A stretch of 64,000 nucleotides of DNA from contig NC_092647.1 in NCBI RefSeq assembly GCF_039555335.1, positions 18,261,993 to 18,325,992 of the forward strand. The letters run 5' to 3'. Position numbers and translations under genes: made by a program. Shown piece after piece: positions 56,305-64,000 of the stretch; positions within the stretch are counted from its first letter, which is position 1; the number at the start of each line of letters is the position of its first letter. The notes below the pieces were generated by a model, which did no database searches, was not told the origin of the DNA, and was given only the letters and a program-made list of their open reading frames with translations. This stretch comes from Amphiura filiformis (Eukaryota; Echinodermata; Ophiuroidea; Amphilepidida; Amphiuridae).

Positions 56305-57567
56305 ATATAGCAGCTAATGGACATACGTCTTTGTGCCGCTGAGCCATGGGTTATCTAGATCCAATCATTCATATAGCAGCTAATGGACATACATCTTTGT
56401 GTGACTGAGCCCTGGGTTATCTAGATGCAATCGTTCATATAGCAGCTAATGGACATACATGTTTGTGCCATAGAGCACTGGGTTATCTAGATGCAATCAT
56501 CCATATAGCAGCTAATGGACATACATCTTTGTGCCACTGAGCCATGGGTTATCTAGATGCAATCATTCATATAGCAGCTAATGGACATACATCTTTGTGT
56601 GACTGAGCCCTGGGTTATCTAGATGCAATCGTTCATATAGCAGCTAATGGACATACATGTTTGTGCCATAGAGCCCTGGGTTATCTAGATGCAATCATCC
56701 ATATAGCAGCTAATGGACATACATCTTTGTGCCACTGAGCCCTGGGTTATCTAGATGCAATCATCCATATAGCAGCTAATGGACATACATCTTTGTGCCA
56801 CTGAGCCCTGTGTTATCTAGATGCAATCATTCATATAGCAGCTATGGACATACATCTTTGTGCCACTGAGCCCTGGGTTATCTATATGCAATCATCCATA
56901 TAGCAGCTAATGGACATACATCTTTGTGCCACTGAGCCCTGGGTTATCTAGATGCAATCATTCATATAGCAGCTATGGACATACATCTTTGTGCCACTGA
57001 GCCCTGGGTTATCTATATGCAATCATCCATATAACAACTAATGGATATACGTCTTTGTGCCACTGAGCCCTGGGCTATGTAGATGCAATTATTCATATAG
57101 TAGCAAATGGACATATGTCTTTGTGCCACTGAGCCCCGGATTATCTAGATGCAATCATCCATATAGCAGCTAATACAAGTATACATACCTCTGTGTCAAT
57201 AAGCCCTGGGTTATCTAGATGCAATCGGTTATTTGGCAGCTAATGGACATACGTCTTTATGCCGGCTAGCCCTGGGTTATCTTAAATGCACTCGGTCATA
57301 TAGCAGCTAATGGACATACGTCTTTGTGCCACTGAGCCCTGGGTTATCTAGATGCAATCATTCATATAGCAGCTAATGGACATACGTCTTTGTGTCGCAG
57401 AGCCCTGGGTTAACTAGCATTCATACAGCAGCTAATGGACATATGCCTTTGTGCCGCTGAGCCTTGGGCTATCTAGATGTAATCATTAATTTGGCAGCTA
57501 ATGGACATATGTCTTTGTGCTGCTGAGATTATTTTGATGTAATCATTCATATAGCAACTAATGGACT
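56305..57567. repeat. 66-bp minisatellite, about 19-20 units
   Basis: Consensus words are ATATAGCAGCTAATGGACAT, CTTTGTGCCACTGAGCCCTG and GGTTATCTAGATGCAATCAT. Unit starts are at 56311, 56376, 56442 and 56508, so about 66 bp. The units become more diverged to the right. A DNA element interrupts the array at 57568, and decayed units reappear after it (58508-58900). Confidence 0.96.
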
Positions 57568-58507
57568 TACCGTATTTCATCAAATACTTAGTAGTCCCCC
57601 CTTCAAATAAACGCGCCCCACCACTTTTTTCAACCAAGATGTTTCAAAAATGCCGATATTTCCATGCCATCTTGTGTAGTAAGCTTACCAAGTTCCCCAC
57701 GAGGCCAATTCCTCCGTTACGGACGTTACAGATACATGCAACTTGCAACTTTTAAGTGAATAGCACACATGTTTGCTGTTAGGATAACACTTTATTTCTT
57801 AGTATGCTACTAGTACACACTCTAATGTTCATTATAATGAAGCAATTTTGTTTGGCTTTCTTAGTTAATTAGCTACAGAAATTAGAAACGAGCGTTACGG
57901 ACGTTACGCGAAAGTGCCTGCCTTTTTGACAGATGGTACATATCCTTAAATCTCCATTCAGTTCTGTGTTTTATTTTTTTCTGTTAACTATATTGAGCAA
58001 GCCCTGACTCCATTCTATGTAAACATGAAAAGCAAGTTTGAAATTAATACTCCTGTATCGTCCTACACTGTAGTGTTGCTTTAGTGTTACGGACGTTACA
58101 TTTTATCTCAAATGTAACGTCCGTAACGCGTTTTCATGATGAAAAAAAACTGTCAAGGTGCTTCCTTAGATTTTTTCTTTACTATCTTGAAGTAGGTGTG
58201 AGATCAATCTATGGAGGCATGATTAGCAAGTTTGAAATAAATGCTCCTGTTTTGAGCAATAATGTTCCAAAATTTTGTTACGGACGTTACAAAGGCACTT
58301 TTGGCATGGAATTAGCCACATGGTCAATAATAGTGTCAATAATTGGCGAAAATCTGGATTGAAAACCCGTAAGTGAGCCAGAAGTCAGTGTTTCTAGTTC
58401 ATATTTCGTCATTTTAGCGGTTTTTATCGTTTCTAAAATTGACCTTGAATAAACGCCCCCTTGGGAAAATGTAACGCTCGGGGGCGTTTATTTAGTGAAA
58501 TACGGTA
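57568..58507. mobile_element. Non-autonomous DNA transposon inserted in the 66-bp minisatellite
   Basis: It begins TACCGTATTTCATCAAATA and ends TATTTAGTGAAATACGGTA, so TA flanks inverted ends. GCGTTTATTT-type words lie inside both ends. The motif GTTACGGACGTTAC occurs at 57716, 57894, 58086 and 58277, and inverted at 58114. The pair at 58086-58127 forms a perfect 18-bp hairpin stem. No transposase is present. The minisatellite continues on both sides, so the insertion is younger than the array. Confidence 0.88.
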
Positions 58508-58900
58508 CATACTGGGCCCTGGGTTATCTTGATGCAAGCATTCATTTAGCAGGTAATGGACTTTGGGTTATCTAGATGCAACAACTCATCATGCAGCTAA
58601 TGGACATGCCTTTGTGCCGCTGAGCCCATAGTCGAGGAAAATGGCTATATTGCTGTGAAGTTTTTTCAAGTAACAGCCAAGAAGGTACAATGTACCCTTG
58701 AGTTGTGGAGGTCAAAGATCACACACACGTAAAAAATTGCATATATAGTACGCAACTTCACGGTCATACTGTATTTTCAATGGTCTCATTGACTAAGTTT
58801 ATTTTGATGTGATCATTAATATAGCAGCCAATGGACTTACATCTTTGTGTCGCTGAGCACAGGGTAATGGTTATCTTGATGCAACCCATACTTTATAGGC
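58508..58900. repeat. Decayed continuation of the 66-bp minisatellite
   Basis: Units resume with CTGGGCCCTGGGTTATCTTG and ATGCAGCTAATGGACATGCC, then are interrupted by about 170 bp of other sequence, with a last unit near 58823-58890. Confidence 0.8.
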
Positions 58901-59189
58901 ACAACAAAATGCCATTGGTTGCCTGGGGTCATTCCTCTGGGTCAATTACCCCAACTGGGACTTATTATTCATTGAAATTATGCAACAACTCACAGAACAC
59001 CCATGTGGCGACAAAAACAAACCCTATTCTATGGGCCCGACCAACCCAGAATTTGCATTATGGAGAATTTTTTTTTACATTTTCCAAAATCATGTAAAAT
59101 GAGTCGTTTTTTGGCCAGGATTTATTAATATTAGCTGAACATTTTTAGAAAATATGTTTGCAACAATTTTTCAAAATGATCAACTATAT

Positions 59190-61800
59190 AATTTTAGTCA
59201 TTGGTTGCCCTTGGGGTCATTCCTCTGGGTCTGTTATTGGTTGCCCTGGTTCCCTTGGGTCTATCATTGGGTTGCCTTTGGGTCATTCCCTTGGGTGTGT
59301 CAGTGGAGTGCCCTTGGTTCATTTCCCTGATTCTGTCATTGGGTGCCGTGGGGTCATTATCTTGGGTCTATCAGTAGTTGCCCTTGGGGTCATTATCTTG
59401 GGTGTGTCATTGGTTGCCCTTGAGGTCATTCCCTTGGGTGTGTCAGTGAAGTGCCCTTGGTTCATTTCCCTGGGTCTGATGTTGGGTGCCATGGGGGTCA
59501 TTCCCTTGGGTCCATCATTGGGTGCCTTTGGAGTCATTCCCTTGTGTGTGTCAGTGGAGTGCCCCTGGTTTATTTCCCTGGGTCTGTCATTGGTTGCCCT
59601 TAGAGTAATTCCCTTGAGTTTGTCATTGGTTGCCCTTGGGGCATTCCCATAGTTGTGTCAGTAGGGTGCCCTTGGTTCATTTCCTTGGGTCTGTCATTGC
59701 CCTTGAGGTCATTCCTTTGGTGTGTCAGTGGAGTATCCTTCCTTGGTTCATTTCCCTAGGTCTGACATTGGGTGCCCTGGGGTCATTATCTTGGTTCCAT
59801 CATTGGTTGCCCTTGGTTCATTTCCCTAGGTCCAACATTGATACACTGGGGTATCATCGTTGGGTGCCCTGGGGTCATTCCCTGTCTGTGGAGTGCCCTT
59901 GATTCATTCCCCTGGTTCTGACATTGGGTGACCTGGGATCATTCCCCTGAATCTTGTCATTGGTTGCCCTTGTGGGTCATTCCCTTGGGTGTGTCAGTGG
60001 AATGTCTTTGGTTCATTTTCCTGGTTCTGTCATTGGTGCCCTGGGGTCATACCCTTGGGTCTGACATTGGTTGTCCTTGGGGGTCATTCCCTTGGGTGTG
60101 CCAGTGGAGTGCCCTTGGTTCATTTCCCTGATTCTGACATTGGGTGCCCTGGGGTAATTCCCTTGGGCGTGTCATTGGTTGCCCTTGGGGTCATTCCCTT
60201 GGGTGTGTCAGTGGGGTGCTCTTGGTTCATTTCCCTGGGTCTGTAATAGGGTGCCCTGGGTATGACATTGGTTGCCCTTGGGGATCATCCCCTTGGGTGT
60301 GTCAGTGTAATGCCCCATTCCCTTGGCTCATTTCCCTGGGTCTGACATTGGGTGCCCTGGGGTCATTATCTTGGTCTATCATTAGTTGCCCTTGGGGTCA
60401 TTCCCTTAGGTGTGTCATTGGTTGCCCTTGGGGTCATTCCCTTGGGTGTGTCAGTGGAGTGCTCTTGGTTCATTTCCCTGGATCTGTCATTGGTTGCCTG
60501 TTGCTTCATTTCCCTAGATCATTCCCTTGGGTGCCCTGGGGTCATTCCCTTGGGTCTGGCATTGGTTTCCCTGGGGTCATCATCTTGGGTCCATCATTAG
60601 GTTGCCCTTGGGAGTCATTATCTTGGTTCCATTAGGTGCCCTGGGGGAGATTCCCTTGGGTCCATCATTGGGTGCCCTGAGGTCATTCCCTTGTGTCCGT
60701 CATTGGTTGCCCTTGAGTGTGTCGGTGGAGTGCCCTTGGTTCATTTCCCTGGGTCTAACATTGGGTGCCCTGGGGGTCATTCCCTTGGGTCCATCATTGG
60801 GGGCCCTTGGGTGTGTCAGTGGAGTGCCCTTGGTTCATTTCCCTGGCTCTGTCATTGGTTGCCCTTAGGGTCATTACTATGGGCTTGTCATTGGTTGACT
60901 TAGTGGTTATTCCCTTGGTTGCGTCAGTGGGGTGCCCTTGGTTCATTTCCCTGGGGTCATTCCCATGAGTCCGTCATTGCCCTTCGGATCATTCCCCTGG
61001 ATGTGTCAGTGGAGTATCCTTCCTTGGTTCATTTCCCGGGGGCCGACATTGGGTGTCCTGGGGTCATTATTTTGGGTCCAATATTGGGTTGCTCTTGGGA
61101 GTCATTATCTTGTTTCCATTATTGGTTGCCCTTGGTTCATTTACCTGGGTCAAACATCGATACACTGGGGTCATTCCCTTGGGTCCATCGTTGGGTGCCC
61201 TGGGGTCACTCCCTTGGGTCGATCATTGGATGCCCTTGGATCTGTCAGTTGAGTGCCATTGATTGTTCATTTCCATGGGTCTGACATTGGGTGCCCTGGG
61301 GTCCATTCCCTTGGGTCTGTCAGTGGAGTGCCCTTGGTTCATTTCCTAGGGTCTATCATTGGTTGCCATTTGGGTCATTAGGTGCCCTTGGTTCATTTCC
61401 CTGGGTCTGACGTTGGGTGCCCTGGGGTCATTCCCTTGGGTCTGACATTGGGATCATTTTTTTCTTTGGTCTATCATTGGGTTGCCTTTGGGGACTGTCA
61501 TTGGTTACTCTTGGGGTCATTCCCTAGGTTGTGTCAGTGGGGTGCCCTTGGTTTCCCTGGGTCTGACATTGGGTGCCCTGGGGTCATTCCCTTGGGTCTG
61601 ACATTGGGATCATTATCTTCTTGGGTCCATCATTGGGTTGCCTTTGGGGACTGTCATTGGTTACTCTTGGGGTCATTCCCTAGGTTGTGTCAGTGGGGTG
61701 CCCTTGGTTTCCCTGGGTCTGACATTGGGTGCCGTGGGTTTGTTATTGGTTGCCCTTGGTTCATTTCTCTTGGTCAGACATTGGGTTCCCCGAGTACTAA
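59190..61800. repeat. Minisatellite with 32-35 bp units (GGTGCCCTGGGGTCATTCCC)
   Basis: About 75-80 imperfect units alternate between forms such as GGTTGCCCTTGGGGTCATTC, CCTTGGGTGTGTCAGTGG and GGTTCATTTCCCTGGGTCTG, giving higher-order groups of two or three units. An isolated first unit is at 58912. Several plus-strand frames stay open for up to 164 codons (VIPLGVSVECPWFISLGL-type repeats). Different frames read equally well in different places and change at each length-variant unit, so this is not a protein gene. Confidence 0.95.
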
Positions 61801-63322
61801 TGGCTCTTTCTTATGACCAATATTTGTATCGGGGGAATTATCAAGAATGAACATTAACATATAGTGCCATCATTGTTTATTTACTTCAGGAAAGTTGTCC
61901 ACTTTCCCGTTTACTTAAAACAACTACAGTAGCACTGGTCTCAAGAAGCTTCACATTTAGTAGTGATTTTATAGGTACCGATGGTTCTTTCTATCAAAAT
62001 CTGTATATATATTTCATTGCATCAGGTATAATAATTTACATTTGCATTGTGCTACCAATATTGGTTTTATTTGAAAAAACGATGGCACTATGTTAACAGG
62101 GTACAATAGAAATGTCAGGGTACACGAACGGTTCCTAAATAAAATAAAAGTCTTGACAACTTATTATTTTTGTCTCTCATAGGGAAGCATTTATTTTTCA
62201 CTACTGTGTGTATCAAAAGAAGCAGTAACATCCCACAACAAATAACAGTAATTTTCTTTTAGCTAACATCGGGGTTTTCTGAGCACACAATAGCGGTTCA
62301 AGTTGCTTACAAAGTTGTGTAAAAATATACTCATTTTTAAGAAGAAAAAAAATATGTTCTTAGCACCATGATCTTAAAAATGTATATCCTGAGAAATGGT
62401 GAAGACTAAATCCTGCGATGGATATTGTAAAAATATTTATAACTACTGACTACATAGTTACTATGGTGATATTGTTGATGAAAACACCAAACATCGCAAT
62501 TTATTCCTCTATTTCTATCTGAACTACCGCCTCTATTTTACCCTACATGATTTGTTAGCCTACTTCAAGATAGTCATAAATAAACCAGAACATATTTTGA
62601 GAACATTGACATATTTTTATAGAAGCAGGATTATTTTGAACCTGGTGGAATAGGTATATCTCTTTTATGCTACAATTATAGCTATTTTCCATAGATATTT
62701 CGATAATACTATCCCAACTAGTCTATATCTCCTATCGGGATGATTGTACCAAATTTATACATGCATTTTGTCGCTACTTCTTTTGATGCATTGCCCAGTT
62801 CTAAGATCTATCGAGCTTATTGTTTAAACATGTTTTGTTCAAATACAGGTTCGTAAAAAAATACTATGTCTACATTTGGAAGCTCTCGAAGAGCCGATTA
62901 TCCTGATTCACAAGTCGCCATGACAACCAACTCTCCGAGCTCTCTAGCACCAGATCAGCAGGTCAACACAAGAATGTCACACCCTATTCATAATAATATT
63001 ATTAAGGCTTAAAATAGTTTAACATTTGTTTAAAAATAGGCACTTTTTTTGACAATTAAAAAACACTTAGTTTGTGCACACAAATTTTTGTCCTAAATCC
63101 AGTATCAAAAAGCATACAATACCCGAATCATAGACTCCTACACAGGCTAATGATTTCACTTGCAGACTAATCCTTATGCATTGGGGTTTTCTTCCCTATG
63201 AAACATGCTTCTTTTTATGTATGCTACCTGGGTTATTATAGGCTTGAAAACATTTTTAAGACTGTGAGGAGTCTATCAAGATAGTATTGCAAAGGTTATT
63301 GGAGAAAAAGGGGGCATTTGGT
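61801..63322. other. 3' flank of the collagen gene, no gene recognised
   Basis: AT-rich unique-looking sequence between the minisatellite and the collagen stop codon. The collagen 3'UTR (minus strand) must begin here. Several minus-strand AATAAA candidates exist (for example complement TTTATT near 62200 and 62500), but I cannot choose among them. Confidence 0.5.
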
Positions 63323-63469
63323 TTATGAGAAGCACACGGGACCAATCTCTAAGCCAAATTCTTGGTCGGCACCACCGATATCTGCTGGTGCTACATTTAC
63401 AATTGGAAGGCGTGTATTCTTCTTTGTCTTGTATTCCAGAACGGTCTTTTCCCAGTTGCCGGTACGTCT
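63323..63469 (-). CDS. Fibrillar collagen, last coding exon (C-propeptide end)
   Basis: 147 nt from acceptor CTTTTGCAG to TAA at 63323-63325. It encodes [20 protein letters not shown] and then [20 protein letters not shown] ending GPVCFS. This matches the end of the fibrillar collagen C-terminal (COLFI) domain, which directs trimer assembly of procollagen before it is cleaved outside the cell. The conserved Cys is three residues from the end. The exon has phase 0 at its start. The preceding exon is not visible before 64000. Which fibrillar type cannot be decided from 48 residues. Confidence 0.93.
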   Translation of the reverse strand, partial: RRTGNWEKTVLEYKTKKNTRLPIVNVAPADIGGADQEFGLEIGPVCFS

Positions 63470-64000
63470 CTGCAAAAGAGAAAGAAAGATTTGAAGCAAT
63501 TAAAAAAACAGAACAACTATGATCATACAAGAGTAATAAATTCAAACTGCAAGAAAATGGCAATGTTTATCCTTAAAATATTTCCAAGATTCAAGTGCAG
63601 CAAATTAAAACCCCCTACTGCCTTTCTGTAAACCGTTCTAATTGTTTAATTGAGCAAAATATTTATTTGAGTAATTGAATGCCGTTTTTGAGTATCCCCT
63701 TCAGCCCTACCACCTTTCTTATGTTGCTGATTGGCTCAATAAATCAGGTAGTACACATGAAGCCGAGACTTGAAGCAGATGCAAATGCAGATATCCCGCA
63801 TGTGATTGCATGATCATGTGAACAGGCACATGGCCACGGACAGCATAACCAGCCAAGGTAGACCCCCATGGCAAGATAGGCCTATGAATGTGTCTGGCAA
63901 CCCAACAAAAACAATTTTCTCTTCTTTATTCCTTCCTCCCCCCACCAACTGCGGCGTTAGGGCTAAACAAATAATTGGACTCACATTTTTCCCAGTTTTG
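63470..64000. other. Collagen intron, no exon seen
   Basis: Sequence upstream of the last collagen exon on the minus strand. No second COLFI exon is visible before the window ends. Confidence 0.5.

Noticed and set aside
56305-57567. CRISPR-like array
   Set aside because: Units are contiguous 66-bp tandem repeats without distinct spacers, in a eukaryotic genome.
59319-59537. Minus-strand open frame rich in Thr-Pro-Lys-Met repeats
   Set aside because: It is the complement of the 32-35 bp minisatellite. Openness follows from unit sequence, and the frame is not maintained across the array.

Overview
This is animal genomic DNA: short exons with GT-AG introns, vertebrate-like gene families, and a very dense load of foldback (MITE-like) repeats, minisatellites and retroelements. 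The gene content and the recurring TAGGCCTA words suggest a marine invertebrate deuterostome (echinoderm or hemichordate). That placement is an inference from style, not a search result.

Four protein-coding genes can be supported. (1) 10204-20036, minus strand: nine exons of an SLC22-type organic cation/carnitine-like transporter, covering about 468 residues; the C-terminal end was not found. (2) 27283-30846, minus: a complete three-exon gene for mitochondrial ribosomal protein L32 (MRPL32, 185 residues) with its zinc ribbon. (3) 31111-52803, plus: a complete five-exon gene for proteasome subunit alpha type-2 (PSMA2, 236 residues), head-to-head with MRPL32 across only 264 bp. The same divergent pair exists in vertebrates. 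(4) 63323-63469, minus: the last exon of a fibrillar collagen, the end of its C-propeptide. PSMA2 and the collagen converge on a gene-free, repeat-rich 10.5 kb.

Layout. 1-5938: two copies of a 2.92 kb unit, built from foldback repeats, plus the start of a third. 5939-10200: microsatellite, tRNA-derived sequences and a 1.45 kb tandem duplication. 10204-20036: the SLC22 gene with repeats in its introns. 20037-27282: intergenic, with many non-autonomous DNA elements, including one with a perfect 8-bp target duplication. 27283-52803: the MRPL32/PSMA2 pair. PSMA2 intron 1 holds a 5.2 kb region bounded by matching termini, and intron 3 holds a 6.2 kb LINE of the L1/Tx1 type with a 10-bp target duplication and a poly(A) tail. 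52804-63322: repeats, a 66-bp minisatellite interrupted by a TA-flanked DNA element, and a second minisatellite of about 2.7 kb.

The exon calls rest on hand-checked splice sites: the phases agree at every junction and the translations match the families. I saw no new multi-gene system. The most notable items are the conserved divergent gene pair, the young but frameshifted LINE, a duplicated splice acceptor at PSMA2 exon 4, and several apparently uncharacterised foldback families.
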